Notes: generated by a model from the letters alone, not told the origin. Shown: positions 33,358-43,051, counted from the first letter of the stretch. The stretch is DNA of 64,000 nucleotides from Nocardioides sp. T2.26MG-1 (GCF_950101795.1 NZ_CATNLZ010000032.1:481928-545927), one strand, 5' to 3'. A program made the numbers and translations.

Positions 33358-34293
33358 ATGCGCTTCAACCCCAAGGCCCGGCTCGACACCAGCCGGGTCC
33401 GCGACCGCGGCCGCGGGAGCGGGGGCGGACGTGGCGGCGGCCTCGGCAGCGGGGGCGGGGGCGGTGGGATGCCGATCCCCGGAGGCGTGGCCAGCGGCGG
33501 CGGGGTGGTCGGCATCATCGTGATCGTGCTCTACGTCGTGCTCACCCAGTGCACGGGCGACGGTGCCGCCAACGGGGGCCTCGACGGCAGCCGGATGGCC
33601 GACACGCAGCGGTACGCCTCCTGCAAGACCGGCGAGGACGCCAACAAGAGCGCCGACTGCGCCCGGGTCGCGGTCGAGAACTCCCTCTACGACTTCTGGG
33701 GCGACGAGCTCGGCTCGAAGTTCCGCGCCGAGAAGGAGGTCGACACGTTCACCGGGGCGACCAGCACCGGCTGCGGCCAGGCCTCCTCCGACGTGGGGCC
33801 GTTCTACTGCCCGGTCGATGAGACGATCTACCTCGACACGACGTTCTTCGACGACGTGCTCGAGCGCCAGCTCGGCGGGCCCGACGGCGGGTTCGTGGAG
33901 CCCTACGTGCTCGCGCACGAGTACGGCCACCACATCCAGAACGTCCTCGGCACGATGGGCAAGGTGAAGACCCAGCAGGGTCCGAAGAGCGACTCGGTGC
34001 GCCTGGAGCTCCAGGCCGACTGCTACGCCGGCATGTGGACCAAGGCGGCGACGAGCACCGAGGACGCGTCCGGCGAGGTCCTGTTCGCCTCGGTCACCGA
34101 TCAGGACATCCAGCAGGCGATCGAGGCCGCCACGGCGGTCGGCGACGACCGGATCCAGGAGCGCAGCGGCGGCCGGGTCAACCCCGAGCAGTGGACCCAC
34201 GGCTCGTCCCAGGAGCGGGTCGCCTGGTTCAAGACCGGCTACACCAAGGGCGACCTGGCCGCCTGCGACACGTTCGCCCCCGGCGCCCTCTGA
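33358..34293 (+). CDS. Neutral zinc metallopeptidase (YpfJ family)
   Basis: The 311-residue protein has a Gly/Arg-rich N-terminal tail, one membrane helix (VVGIIVIVLYVVLTQC), then a periplasm-facing peptidase domain with HEYGHH (His187-Glu-Tyr-Gly-His191, zinc site and catalytic Glu) and the third ligand region LELQADCYAGMW. Cysteines in this domain are likely disulfide-bonded. The start is defined by AGGAGGA 5 nt before ATG 33358. Natural substrates are unknown. Confidence 0.9.
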   Translation: MRFNPKARLDTSRVRDRGRGSGGGRGGGLGSGGGGGGMPIPGGVASGGGVVGIIVIVLYVVLTQCTGDGAANGGLDGSRMADTQRYASCKTGEDANKSADCARVAVENSLYDFWGDELGSKFRAEKEVDTFTGATSTGCGQASSDVGPFYCPVDETIYLDTTFFDDVLERQLGGPDGGFVEPYVLAHEYGHHIQNVLGTMGKVKTQQGPKSDSVRLELQADCYAGMWTKAATSTEDASGEVLFASVTDQDIQQAIEAATAVGDDRIQERSGGRVNPEQWTHGSSQERVAWFKTGYTKGDLAACDTFAPGAL

Positions 34294-34299
34294 GCAGCC

Positions 34300-35208
34300 C
34301 TACCGCTCGACCAGCGCCTCGATGTGCGCGAACTGCCGCTGGAGGGCGCGCAGGTGCGGGGCGACCGAGGGGTGCCGGAACTTGCCGGCGAGGGCGCCCT
34401 CGCCGCCGGCGACCCGGGCCAGCGCCCACTCCGCGCGGTTGAGCACGGTGTAGACGGCGCTGACGCGGGCGCCGAGCGTGACCTCGTCACGGGTGGCCAG
34501 ACCGTCGGGCAGGCCCATCAGGTAGGCGTCGAGCAGGGGCTCGAGATCCTCACGGGCGGCGAGCGCGTAGTAGCCGAGGTCGGCGCCCACGGGACCCGTG
34601 CCGAGCGTGGACCAGTCGATCGCGACGACGTCGTCGCCCTCGCGGCCCGGCAGGTTCGCCGGTACCGCGTCCCCGTGCATGGGCACCTGCACCAGCGCGT
34701 CGGCGGCGGCCAGCAGCTCGTGGCGCCGCTCCCAGAGGTGCACGGCCACGTCGGCGACCGTCGTCCGCTCCAGGGTCTTCCAGCCGCCGCGGTGCTCGAC
34801 GCGGGCCATCCGGTCGCGCAGCTGGTTGCGCGCGAGCCACGGGGTCGGCGTGAGCTGGGCGCCGGCGAACCGGCCGAGGGCATGTGCCACGAACAGCCCG
34901 CTGAGCGCGGCGTCCTCGACCCACTCCTCGGTGATCGTGATGCCCTCGACGTCCTCCTCGACGGCCGCGAGCGCGGGTGAGCGCAGGCCCGGCGTCGCGG
35001 TGACCAGGCCGGCGGTGACCACGTCGGCCGCCCGCCGCCAGTAGGCGAAGTGCCGCGGGTCGCTCAGCTCAGCGGGGTCGTGCTCGGCGGGTGCCGCGAG
35101 CCGCTTGACGACCACGGGCTGGTCGCCGAGCACGGTCCGCCACACGCCTATCGTCGAGGCGCTCGAGCCACCCGGGAGCGCGAGCCACCCGGCTTCGGGC
35201 TGCCACAT
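34300..35208 (-). CDS. Phosphotransferase-family (APH-like) protein
   Basis: The 302-residue protein has a kinase-like fold: VVVKRL (ATP lysine near residue 33), QVPMHGDAVPANLPG (catalytic loop HGDxxPxN), and VVAIDWSTLGTGPVGADLGYYA (metal-binding Asp). This is the aminoglycoside/choline kinase-like family. Substrate is unknown. ATG 35208 is supported by TAGCGT 7 nt upstream. It lies 10 bp after the ABC permease gene. Confidence 0.82.
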   Translation of the reverse strand: MWQPEAGWLALPGGSSASTIGVWRTVLGDQPVVVKRLAAPAEHDPAELSDPRHFAYWRRAADVVTAGLVTATPGLRSPALAAVEEDVEGITITEEWVEDAALSGLFVAHALGRFAGAQLTPTPWLARNQLRDRMARVEHRGGWKTLERTTVADVAVHLWERRHELLAAADALVQVPMHGDAVPANLPGREGDDVVAIDWSTLGTGPVGADLGYYALAAREDLEPLLDAYLMGLPDGLATRDEVTLGARVSAVYTVLNRAEWALARVAGGEGALAGKFRHPSVAPHLRALQRQFAHIEALVER

Positions 35209-35218
35209 GGCTCCGACG

Positions 35219-36790
35219 CTAGTGCACGTCGCGCCGCTGGAAGGCGATCTGGCCCGCGACACTCAGGACCGCGGCCACGGCCGTCACGGCGACGAACGGC
35301 GCCCACCGGAAGTCCTCGACCGGGACGAACGCGAGGTGCTCGAAGGGCGAGACGTCCTGCAGCCACTGCGGCAGCTGGAGCAGCTCGCCGAACAGCAGCA
35401 CGACGTACGCGAGCAGCAGCGCCAGCCAGGCCAGCAGCGTCGCGCGGGGCAGCACCCCGTGGAGCAGCCGGGCGAAGCCGCTGAGCACCAGCACCCCGGG
35501 AGTGAACGACAGCAGCTGCCACGTCAACCGCACCACCGCTCCCCCGTCGCCGGTCACGAGCGCATAGCTGACGCCGAGCCCGACTCCGGCCGCGCCCATG
35601 ACCAGGAGCGTGCCGGCCACCGTGACCACGACGTGCCCGCCGAGCCAGGTCCTGCGGCGCAGTGCCGTTGCGAGCAGTGTCTCCACGCGCCCGGCGTCCT
35701 CCTCCCCGCGAGCGCGGAGCGCCGAGGAGATCGCGAACCCCGCCGCCACCAGCGCGAGCATCAGCATCATCGTCGCGTAGAACCCGTCGACGAGGTCGGC
35801 GCCGCCCTGGGCGACCAGGTCCCGCGACGTCTGGGAGTCGCCGACGAGGTCCTCCACGTCGCTGCCCATGCTCCCGAAGGCGAGTCCGCCGAGGAGCAGC
35901 CCGAAGGCCCAGGACAGCACCGCGGGCCGCTGGAGCCGCCAGGCCAGCCCGAGACCCGTGCCCAGGGAGGGCGCGGCCCGGTCCGGACCGGGCCTGGCCG
36001 GGAGCACCCCAGCGCCGTAGTCGCGGCGGTCGAAGACGGCGTACGCCCCCGCTATCAGCGCGCCCGCGCCGGCGAGCAGCAGCAGGGCCGGCCACCACCG
36101 CAGACCGGAGAAGGGGTGCATCGCCTGGTACCACCCGATCGGCGAGAGCCAGCTCAGCGCGGCGGCGCTGATGTCACCGAAGGCGCGCAGCGCGTACGCG
36201 ACTCCGATCACCGCGCCCGCGAGGCCGTACGCCGCGCGCGTGCTGGTCGTCAGCTGGGCCGCGAGCAGGGCGACGCCCGAGAAGAACCAACCGCAGAACA
36301 TCACGCCGAGGCCCAGGCCCAGGGAGTCCGCGACCGCCAGGCCGTACGCCGCCAGGGTCCCGGCGGTCAGGAGACCGACCACGAGGTTGGCGAGTGCGGC
36401 GTCGAGGACCGCGGCCGTCTGCGGGGCGTACCGGCCCACGGGCGCGGCCCGCAGCAGCTCGTCGCGTCCGGACTCCTCGTCGGCGCGCGTGTGCCGGCCG
36501 ACCAGGAACATGCTCATCAGCCCGACCAGGATCGCGCCGAACGCGGCGGCCTGCCAGGTGACCTGTCCGCCGGTGGTGTTCAGCGCCCGCGCGGGCCCGG
36601 CCATCGCGATCAGGGCGGCGTTGCCCTCCATGTCGGCGGCGGCCTTGTCGAACTCCGCCTGGGTCTGGTAGAGCCCGTCGACACTCCACCCCTGGCTGAC
36701 GTAGAGGAGCGCGATCCCGATCGGCCACCAGACGAACATCCACCGGTCGCGGCGCAGGAACGCACGCAGGAGGACCAGCGTGCCCGTCAT
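35219..36790 (-). CDS. ABC-2-type exporter permease (polyketide-antibiotic-transporter type)
   Basis: The 523-residue protein has about twelve membrane helices arranged as two similar halves, the second starting near residue 290 ([25 protein letters not shown]). It is a duplicated ABC-2 permease of the kind annotated as polyketide antibiotic transporter. ATG 36790 overlaps the ATPase stop (ATGA). With the ATPase and the divergent regulator it forms a self-contained efflux module. The drug or lipid exported is unknown. Confidence 0.85.
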   Translation of the reverse strand: MTGTLVLLRAFLRRDRWMFVWWPIGIALLYVSQGWSVDGLYQTQAEFDKAAADMEGNAALIAMAGPARALNTTGGQVTWQAAAFGAILVGLMSMFLVGRHTRADEESGRDELLRAAPVGRYAPQTAAVLDAALANLVVGLLTAGTLAAYGLAVADSLGLGLGVMFCGWFFSGVALLAAQLTTSTRAAYGLAGAVIGVAYALRAFGDISAAALSWLSPIGWYQAMHPFSGLRWWPALLLLAGAGALIAGAYAVFDRRDYGAGVLPARPGPDRAAPSLGTGLGLAWRLQRPAVLSWAFGLLLGGLAFGSMGSDVEDLVGDSQTSRDLVAQGGADLVDGFYATMMLMLALVAAGFAISSALRARGEEDAGRVETLLATALRRRTWLGGHVVVTVAGTLLVMGAAGVGLGVSYALVTGDGGAVVRLTWQLLSFTPGVLVLSGFARLLHGVLPRATLLAWLALLLAYVVLLFGELLQLPQWLQDVSPFEHLAFVPVEDFRWAPFVAVTAVAAVLSVAGQIAFQRRDVH

Positions 36791-37713
36791 CGGCGTACGT
36801 CCTCCTCCGTGGGAGCGGGCGCGGCGACCTGGTCGCCGTAGTGGCGCAGGAACAGGTCCTCGAGCGTGGGTGGCTGGCTCTCCAGCGTGCGCACGCCACC
36901 GGTCTGCAGGAGGTCGAGCACCGCGTCCAGCTCGGTGGTGTCGACCTCGAGGTGCACCCGGTGGTTGTCGATGTCGACGTCGTGGACGCCAGGCAGATCG
37001 GCGATGCCGGCGGGTACGGTCGCCAGGTCGGCGGTGATCGACGTCCGGGTCAGGTGCCGCAGCTCGGCCAGGGTGCCGGACTCCACGCAGCGGCCCGACC
37101 GGATGATGCTCACCCGGTCGCAGAGGTGCTCGACCTCGGCCAGGATGTGACTCGAGAGCAGCACCGAGTGGCCCTCGCTGCGGAAGTCGTCGATGCAGTC
37201 GCGGAACACCGCCTCCATCAACGGGTCCAGGCCGGAGGTGGGCTCGTCGAGCAGCAGCAGCTCGACATCGGACGCCAGGGCCGCGACCAGGGCGACCTTC
37301 TGTCGGTTGCCCTTGGAGTAGCTGCGGCCCTTCTTGGTGGGGTCGAGGTCGAAGCGCTCGAGCAGGTTCGCGCGGCGTCGTTCGTCGAGCCCGCCGCGGA
37401 GCCGGCCGAGCAGGTCGATCACCTCTCCCCCGGTCAGGTTGGGCCAGAGGTTGACGTCGCCCGGCACGTACGCGAGCCGGGCGTGCAGCTCCGCGGACTG
37501 GTGCCACGGGTCGCCACCGAGCAGCCGCGCCTCGCCGCCGTCCTTGCGCAGCAGCCCGAGCAGCACCCGGATCGTCGTGGACTTGCCGGCGCCGTTGGGG
37601 CCGAGGAAGCCGTGCACCGTCCCCCGCTCGACCGTGAGGTCGAGGCCGTCGAGTGCGCGCAGACTCCCGAACCGCTTGACCAACTCCCGGATCTCGATCA
37701 CGTTCTCGGTCAC
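36787..37713 (-). CDS. ABC exporter ATP-binding protein
   Basis: The 308-residue DrrA/CcmA-type ATPase has Walker [10 protein letters not shown], signature [15 protein letters not shown] (a permitted variant of LSGGQ), Walker [13 protein letters not shown] and the H-loop [13 protein letters not shown]-terminal regulatory tail (about 90 residues) is typical of antibiotic exporters. Partner of the downstream permease. Confidence 0.93.
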   Translation of the reverse strand: MTENVIEIRELVKRFGSLRALDGLDLTVERGTVHGFLGPNGAGKSTTIRVLLGLLRKDGGEARLLGGDPWHQSAELHARLAYVPGDVNLWPNLTGGEVIDLLGRLRGGLDERRRANLLERFDLDPTKKGRSYSKGNRQKVALVAALASDVELLLLDEPTSGLDPLMEAVFRDCIDDFRSEGHSVLLSSHILAEVEHLCDRVSIIRSGRCVESGTLAELRHLTRTSITADLATVPAGIADLPGVHDVDIDNHRVHLEVDTTELDAVLDLLQTGGVRTLESQPPTLEDLFLRHYGDQVAAPAPTEEDVRR

Positions 37714-37730
37714 GACGTCGACCGTACACC

Positions 37731-37760
37731 ATATTCAGTTGTTTATGAATCATGTAATAT
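37731..37760. promoter_or_regulatory. AT-rich operator candidate between efflux genes and their regulator
   Basis: ATTCA (37733-37737) and TGAAT (37746-37750) form an inverted repeat with an 8-nt spacer. ATATT (37731-37735) and AATAT (37756-37760) form a second, overlapping one. This is the only strongly AT-rich patch nearby and it fills the 53-bp gap between the ATPase and regulator starts. It probably holds both promoters and the regulator site. Confidence 0.55.
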
Positions 37761-37766
37761 GCCGGC

Positions 37767-38237
37767 ATGTCGACCGACGATCAGCGCCACCGCTTCGTGG
37801 AGCGCATGGGCGGGGCACTGACCTCCGCGGGGATGATCCGGCTCCCCGCCCGGATCTTCGCCGCACTCCTCATCGACGATGACGGCCGGATGACCGCCGC
37901 TGAGATCGCGGCATGCCTGGGCGTGTCCCCCGCGGCGGTCTCGGGCGGCGTTCGCTACCTCGACAGTGTCGGCATGGTGCGCCGTGAGCGTGAGCGCGGC
38001 TCGCGACGGGACATCTTCGTGGTCGACGACGACGCCTGGCACGACGCGATGCTCCATGCCGACCAGATCTACGCCCCGATGCAGGCCGCGCTGCGCCGAG
38101 CGATCGAGGAGCTCGCCCCCGACGACCCGGCCTACCGGCGGCTCCGCCTCTCGGAGGAGTTCATCAGCTTCCTGCTCGCCGAGCTCGGGTCGATCAACGA
38201 CCGCTGGGCCCAGCGGCTCAAGGAGCTGGATCTCTGA
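37767..38237 (+). CDS. GbsR/MarR-family regulator of the adjacent exporter
   Basis: The 156-residue winged-helix protein has the HTH MTAAEIAACLGVSPAAVSGGVRYLDSVGMVRRERERGSRRD near residues 42-82 and a helical dimerisation tail. The GbsR-like subgroup commonly sits divergent to ABC-2 exporters and represses them until drug binds. The 53-bp divergent gap agrees with autoregulation. Confidence 0.85.
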   Translation: MSTDDQRHRFVERMGGALTSAGMIRLPARIFAALLIDDDGRMTAAEIAACLGVSPAAVSGGVRYLDSVGMVRRERERGSRRDIFVVDDDAWHDAMLHADQIYAPMQAALRRAIEELAPDDPAYRRLRLSEEFISFLLAELGSINDRWAQRLKELDL

Positions 38238-38258
38238 GCGTCGGCGGATCGAGCCGGG

Positions 38259-38867
38259 TCAGGCGTTGACGACCTCGACCTGGACGGAGCACGCCTCCCG
38301 GACGGCCTCCTCGAGGACCGCGCGCCGGGGGTCGGGTACGGCGAGCCAGGGGCCCACGACGCGCAGCCCGCGCAGGCGGGGGTCGGTGAGCACCTCCTCC
38401 ACCGCGGCGTGGTCGCCCCCTGCCACGACGGGGCCACGCAGTCCCTCCAGGATCCGTGCCGCGTGGTCGGCGGCCGCCTCGTAGGCCTGGCGGGCCTGGT
38501 TGTCCCGCCGCCGGGCGAAGCGCTGCTGACTCTGCCCACCCGCCTTGGTGCGGCCCTGCACGTGGCGCTGCCCGACCTTGCTCTCGGTCGTCCGCGGGCC
38601 GGCCAGTCGGGCGACCGCGAACCCGCCCTTGCGCACGAGCAGCACGCCCCAGTCCGCCGGAGCCGTCACCGCCGCCGCGAACCGGGCCGCCTCGGCAGGG
38701 CCGTCGTACCCCGTCTCGAACGGGAGCCTGGCCACGAACGTCGACCCGTCCGCGGCCCGCCCGCAGAGCCCATCGCCGTCGACCCGGAGGGGGGTGTCGC
38801 CGTGCCGGCCGGCGAAGTTCGCGATCCAGCGCTCGATCCGGTTCGCAGGCACTCGGACATGGGCCAC
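38259..38867 (-). CDS. acVLRF1-family peptidyl-tRNA hydrolase/release factor (Vms1-like)
   Basis: The 202-residue protein has a Vms1/eRF1-type core with the loop [19 protein letters not shown] near residues 108-126, where the Gln of GGQSQQR is the catalytic residue in Vms1 and its bacterial relatives. It is the actinobacterial form thought to free nascent peptides from tRNA on stalled ribosomes. The GTG start is 6 nt after TAGGGT. Confidence 0.82.
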   Translation of the reverse strand: MAHVRVPANRIERWIANFAGRHGDTPLRVDGDGLCGRAADGSTFVARLPFETGYDGPAEAARFAAAVTAPADWGVLLVRKGGFAVARLAGPRTTESKVGQRHVQGRTKAGGQSQQRFARRRDNQARQAYEAAADHAARILEGLRGPVVAGGDHAAVEEVLTDPRLRGLRVVGPWLAVPDPRRAVLEEAVREACSVQVEVVNA

Positions 38868-38940
38868 GCCCTGACCCTAGAGGTGCGCGGACCGGACCGG
38901 GCTGTGGGCCGCCGCGTCTTTTCCCTACAGACCACCGTGT

Positions 38941-39005
38941 GCCCGCCGAATGGCAACCGCGAGAGCCGGACGCCCGCCGGCTCTTCTCAGCGAACCGCGG
39001 GCGAG
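38941..39005 (+). promoter_or_regulatory. Structured leader resembling a degenerate c-di-GMP (GEMM) riboswitch
   Basis: Upstream of the chemoreceptor, GGCAACC (38952-38958), a GAGA loop (38961-38964) and GGACGC (38968-38973) echo the GEMM-I core GGCAAACC...GGGACGCAAAGCC. GCCCGC (38941-38946) could close the element with GCGGGC (38997-39002), next to the ribosome site. The conserved AAAG stretch after GACGC is missing. Only a weak call. Confidence 0.2.
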
Positions 39006-39013
39006 GGAGCGTG

Positions 39014-40657
39014 ATGGGCATGGCAGGCACCGGCGATGGCGGCGTGGTCGCGAGCAAGCGGCGTACGGCATGGTTCGCGAACCGCTCACTGCGGACCAAG
39101 ATCATGGCGCTGGTCGGCCTCGCCACCCTGGTCAGCCTCGTCCTCGGCGCCTCCGCGCTGTCCGCGATGACCTCGGCGCGCCACACGACGAACGACATGG
39201 CGACTTCGCAGGCCGCACTCAACACCTCGCTCGCCACGCTGAAGGACGCCCTCTGGTCGGTGCGCAACAACGCCTCGGTGATTGGCGGCTTCACCGGTTC
39301 GCCCGACCTGCCCGAGCGGGTCGCCGCGCTCGACGACGCCGAGACCGGCCTCGACGACGCGCTCGCGTCGTTCGCCCACGACTATCAGGCCGAGACCGGC
39401 TCCCTGCCCGATCGCTTCGGCGATTTCAGCACCTCCCTCGAGGCCTACCGCGCGGTCGTGCACGACAAGATGGTGCGGGCGGCGCAGTCGGGCGACCTGG
39501 CGGGCTGGGTGGCCGCCCGGGGCGAGGCCGGCACCATCGGCGGTGAGATGGTGGACAACCTCGTCGAGGTCAACGACGAGGTCGTGGCCCACCTCGCGAG
39601 CGTCGCCTCCTCGGCCGACGCGGAGGCCGGGTCCGCGATCACGCGCATGCTGGTGATCCTGGCGGTAGGGCTCGTCGCCGCGCTGACCGGAGGCGTCCTC
39701 CTTGCCAACGCGATCCGCCGGCCGTTGCGCGCCGTGCAGCAGTCCCTCGAGGCGATGGCCCACAACGACCTCACCGTCGACGCCGACGTGGCCTCGAGCG
39801 ACGAGCTCGGGCAGATGGCGGCCGCACTGGGCAAGGCCCAGGCGGAGCTTCGGCAGACGATCGCGCACGTGGTGGCGACCTCGGAGGCGGTCGCGGGGGC
39901 AGCCGAGGAACTGTCGGCGACCTCCGAGCAGATCGCGTCGACGTCGATGGAGACCTCCGCCCAGGCGGACGTCGTCTCCGGCGCGGCCGAGCACGTCACC
40001 GACAACGTCCAGACCGTCGCCACCGGCACCGAGCAGATGTCGGCCTCTATCCGCGAGATCGCGCAGAACGCCGCCTCCGCCTCCCAGGTGGCCGCCCGCG
40101 CCGTCGACGCCGCCCACACCACGTCGGACACGGTCACCCGGCTCGGCAACTCCTCGGCAGACATCGGGAAGGTCATCGCCGTGATCAACTCGATCGCCGA
40201 GCAGACCAACCTGCTCGCGCTCAACGCCACCATTGAGGCCGCCCGCGCCGGTGAGGCCGGCAAGGGCTTCGCCGTGGTCGCCAACGAGGTCAAGGAGCTC
40301 GCGCAGGAGACCGCACGCGCGACCGGCGAGGTCAGCGGCCGGATCGAGGCGATCCAGACCGAGACGCAGGCCGCCGTCACGGCGATCACCGAGATCTCCG
40401 AGATCATCGCCCAGATCAACGACACCCAGGCCACGATCGCCTCGGCGGTCGAGGAGCAGACCGCGACCACCAATGAGATGGCCCGCAACGTCGCGGAGGC
40501 AGCCTCCGGCTCTGCCGACATCGCCACGAGCATCACGAGCGTGGCGGCCGTGGCGGCGACGACCAACGAGGTGGTCGGCCAGACGAAGCAGGCGATCGCC
40601 GAGCTGGCCCGGATGTCCTCGGACCTCCGTGGTCAGGTCGCCCAGTTCACCTACTAG
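39014..40657 (+). CDS. Methyl-accepting chemotaxis protein
   Basis: The 547-residue chemoreceptor has a basic N-terminus, a first membrane helix ([20 protein letters not shown]), a four-helix-bundle sensor, a second helix ([23 protein letters not shown]), a HAMP domain ([23 protein letters not shown]) and the signalling hairpin with [40 protein letters not shown]. ATGs at 39014 and 39020 and a GTG at 39011 are all possible; the GAGGGAG site best suits 39020. No che or flagellar genes are in the window. The ligand is unknown. Confidence 0.92.
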   Translation: MGMAGTGDGGVVASKRRTAWFANRSLRTKIMALVGLATLVSLVLGASALSAMTSARHTTNDMATSQAALNTSLATLKDALWSVRNNASVIGGFTGSPDLPERVAALDDAETGLDDALASFAHDYQAETGSLPDRFGDFSTSLEAYRAVVHDKMVRAAQSGDLAGWVAARGEAGTIGGEMVDNLVEVNDEVVAHLASVASSADAEAGSAITRMLVILAVGLVAALTGGVLLANAIRRPLRAVQQSLEAMAHNDLTVDADVASSDELGQMAAALGKAQAELRQTIAHVVATSEAVAGAAEELSATSEQIASTSMETSAQADVVSGAAEHVTDNVQTVATGTEQMSASIREIAQNAASASQVAARAVDAAHTTSDTVTRLGNSSADIGKVIAVINSIAEQTNLLALNATIEAARAGEAGKGFAVVANEVKELAQETARATGEVSGRIEAIQTETQAAVTAITEISEIIAQINDTQATIASAVEEQTATTNEMARNVAEAASGSADIATSITSVAAVAATTNEVVGQTKQAIAELARMSSDLRGQVAQFTY

Positions 40658-40760
40658 GTCGAGTCGGGACTTCTGACGGTCGAGTCGGGAGTTGTGACGG
40701 TCGAGTCGGGAGTTGTGGTCACGTAAGTCCCGACTCAACGCTCAGAAGCCCCGACTCAAC
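40657..40760. repeat. Triple 21-bp tandem repeat with inverted copies
   Basis: Three head-to-tail copies of a 21-bp unit starting GGTCGAGTCGGGA lie at 40657-40677, 40678-40698 and 40699-40718. Two inverted half-units (containing CCCGACTCAAC) follow at about 40725-40740 and 40745-40760. The first base coincides with the end of the chemoreceptor stop codon. The structure could fold into alternative hairpins and act as a terminator, or be a repeat-insertion hot spot. Confidence 0.85.
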
Positions 40761-40961
40761 ATGGCCGGGTCGCGGTGGTCGAGCCTGTCGAGACCGCCAC
40801 CGGCCACTACCAGGCTCGGTCGGCAAGTGCGCCTGGTGTCTCCGGTCTCGAGCCGCCCGTCGCGCCTTCGCTGCGCTCAGGCGGCGGGGCTCCTTCGACC
40901 TCTTCGCGTCGCTACTCCGCGGCGCCGCGAGCTCCGCTCGGCCACCGATCGGTGTAGCGGC
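40761..40961. repeat. Remainder of the chemoreceptor-sufT gap, with REP element
   Basis: No gene was found here. A GGTGGTC...GACCGCCACC hairpin (40774-40801), the REP-like motif common in this genus, is followed by GC-rich imperfect palindromes such as TTCGCTGCGCTCAGG. Taken with the tandem repeat, the whole 304-bp gap downstream of both converging genes is repeat-derived. Confidence 0.6.
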
Positions 40962-41336
40962 TCAGACGTTGAAACCGAGGGCGCGCAGCTGCTCGCGGCC
41001 GTCGGGGGTGATCTTGTCGGGACCCCACGGGGGCATCCAGACCCAGTTGATCGCGACGTCGTTGACCAGGCCCTCGAGGGCACTGTTGGTCTGGTCCTGG
41101 ATCACGTCGGTCAGCGGGCAGGCCGCCGAGGTGAGCGTCATGTCGAGCACCACGTTGGAGCTCTCGTCCAGGTGCACGTCGTAGACCAGGCCGAGGTCGA
41201 CGACGTTGATGCCCAGCTCGGGGTCGACGACGTCCTTCATCGCCTCGGTGACGTCCTCGACCGAGACGGCCGATCCGACGGTCGTGACGGAGCCCCCAGC
41301 CTCGGGGACCTCGGGAAGATCGCTGTGGTCAGCCAT
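40962..41336 (-). CDS. sufT: Iron-sulfur assembly factor SufT (MIP18/DUF59)
   Basis: The 124-residue protein has EAMKDVVDPELGINVVDLGLVYDV, MTLTSAACPLTDVI and MPPWGPDKITPDGREQLRALGF, the typical MIP18 blocks with the conserved Cys. It helps deliver or mature Fe-S clusters. ATG 41336 is preferred (GGAGG 6 nt upstream) over ATG 41348. It overlaps sufU by 8 bp. Confidence 0.92.
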   Translation of the reverse strand: MADHSDLPEVPEAGGSVTTVGSAVSVEDVTEAMKDVVDPELGINVVDLGLVYDVHLDESSNVVLDMTLTSAACPLTDVIQDQTNSALEGLVNDVAINWVWMPPWGPDKITPDGREQLRALGFNV

Positions 41337-41796
41337 TGCTGCCTCCATTCGTCGAGCCCTCCAGGGAACGGGCCGTGGCGTCCTTCCAGGCCATCCACGA
41401 CAGTAGTGCGCACTTCACGCGCGCCGGGAACTTCGCGACACCGGCGAACGCGATGCCGTCCTCGAGCACGTCCTCGTCGGGCTCCACCGTGCCCTTGCCC
41501 TGCATGAGGGTCAGGAACTCCTGGTGGATCGACATCGCCTCGTCCACCGGTTTGCCGATCACCAGGTCGGTGAGCACCGACGCCGACGCCTGTGAGATCG
41601 AGCAGCCGACCGCGTCGTACGACACGTCGCGCACCACGCCCTCGTGGACGTCGACGCGCAGGGTCACCTCGTCCCCGCAGGTCGGGTTCACGTGGTGCAC
41701 CTCAGCCTGGTACGGGTCGCGCAGGCCTTGGTGGTGGGGGTTCTTGTAGTGGTCCAGGATGATCTCCTGGTACAGGGCGTCCAGCTCTTGGGTCAT
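41329..41796 (-). CDS. sufU: SUF scaffold/sulfur-transfer protein SufU
   Basis: The 155-residue protein has HHQGLRDPYQAEVHHVNPTCGDEVTLRV (first Cys), GCSISQASASVLTDLVIGK (second Cys), and CALLSWMAWKDA (third Cys), the zinc-binding SufU pattern. It accepts sulfur from SufS. It lies 3 bp after sufS. Confidence 0.95.
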   Translation of the reverse strand: MTQELDALYQEIILDHYKNPHHQGLRDPYQAEVHHVNPTCGDEVTLRVDVHEGVVRDVSYDAVGCSISQASASVLTDLVIGKPVDEAMSIHQEFLTLMQGKGTVEPDEDVLEDGIAFAGVAKFPARVKCALLSWMAWKDATARSLEGSTNGGSNG

Positions 41797-41799
41797 CAG

Positions 41800-43050
41800 T
41801 CAGCCCAACTTGAAGTACGAGCGGGTGTATTCCAGGCCCTCGACCAGCGCGTCGATCTCGGCCGGCGTCGTGTAGAGGTACGACGACATCCGGGTCGAGC
41901 TCTGCACGCCGAACCGTGCGTGCGCGGGCTTGGCGCAGTGGTGGCCTGCCCGTACGGCGATGCCGCGGGAGTCGAGCACCTGCGCGACGTCGTGGGGGTG
42001 CACTCCGTCGATCTCGAAGGCGATCGCTCCCCCGCGCTGCGCGGCGTCGAGCGGCCCGAGCACGGTGAGGCCCGGCACGGTCGCGAGGCCCTCGAGGGCA
42101 TATGCCGTGATCGTCTGCTCGTGCCGGTGCACGGCGTCCATCCCGAGGTGGGCGAGGTAGTCGACGGCGGCACCGAGGCCGACGGCCTCGACGATCGGCG
42201 GCGTGCCGGCCTCGAAGCGGTGCGGCGCCGCGGCGTACGTCGAGCGTGCCATCGTCACCGTCTCGATCATCTCGCCGCCGCCGTGGAACGGCGGGAGCTC
42301 GTTGAGCAGCTCCTCGCGGCCCCAGAGCACGCCTATCCCGGTCGGGCCGACCGTCTTGTGCCCGGTGAAGACCAGGAAGTCGCAGCCGGTCGCGACCACG
42401 TCCACCGGCAGCTGCGGGGCCGCCTGTGATGCGTCGATGACCGAGTAGGCACCGACCGCCCGCGCCCGGGTGACGAGGTCGGCCACCGGGTTGATCGTGC
42501 CGAGCATGTTGGAGACCCACGTGAAGGCGACCACCTTGGTGTGCTCGTCGACCAGCGCGTCGGCGTTCGACAGGTCGAGGCGACCGTCCTCGGTCAGCCC
42601 GAACCACCGCAGCTCGGCGCCGGAGCGCTCGCACGCGAGCTGCCAGGACACGATGTTGGAGTGGTGCTCCATCTCGGTGATCACGACGTTGTCGCCGGGG
42701 CCGAGCTCGATGGTGCGCGCCAGCAGGTTCAGGGCCTCGGTGGCGTTCTTGGTGAAGACGACCTCGTTGCGCGAGGGTGCGTTGAGGAACGCGGCCACCT
42801 TGTCGCGCGCAGCCTCGTACGCCTCGGTCGACTCCGCGCCGAGGGTGTGCATGGCCCGGGCGATGTTGGCGTTGTGCCGCTCGAGGTGGTCGACCATCGT
42901 GTCGATGACGACCTGCGGCTTCTGCGAGGTGTTGGCGCTGTCGAGGTAGACCAGCGGCAGACCGCCCGCGAGGGTCCGCTCCAGGATCGGGAAGTCGGCG
43001 CGGATCACCTCCAGCTCGGGGAGGAGTCCGGGCAGCTGCACCGTGGTCAT
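41800..43050 (-). CDS. sufS: Cysteine desulfurase SufS
   Basis: The 416-residue PLP enzyme has the PLP lysine in FLVFTGHKTVGPTGIGVLWG, TEMEHHSNIVSWQ (cofactor contact) and the catalytic Cys loop near VRAGHHCAKPAHARFG (residue about 372). It takes sulfur from cysteine to make persulfide for SufU/SufB. It lies 1 bp after sufC. Confidence 0.96.
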   Translation of the reverse strand: MTTVQLPGLLPELEVIRADFPILERTLAGGLPLVYLDSANTSQKPQVVIDTMVDHLERHNANIARAMHTLGAESTEAYEAARDKVAAFLNAPSRNEVVFTKNATEALNLLARTIELGPGDNVVITEMEHHSNIVSWQLACERSGAELRWFGLTEDGRLDLSNADALVDEHTKVVAFTWVSNMLGTINPVADLVTRARAVGAYSVIDASQAAPQLPVDVVATGCDFLVFTGHKTVGPTGIGVLWGREELLNELPPFHGGGEMIETVTMARSTYAAAPHRFEAGTPPIVEAVGLGAAVDYLAHLGMDAVHRHEQTITAYALEGLATVPGLTVLGPLDAAQRGGAIAFEIDGVHPHDVAQVLDSRGIAVRAGHHCAKPAHARFGVQSSTRMSSYLYTTPAEIDALVEGLEYTRSYFKLG

Positions 43051-43051
43051 C

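Noticed and set aside
31624..34200. Extended ABC-F frame with an 860-residue product
   Set aside because: The extension is antisense to the zinc metallopeptidase. The ABC-F family starts at MIVAHHLEVRAG (33222), with ATGA coupling to the mini-ORF.
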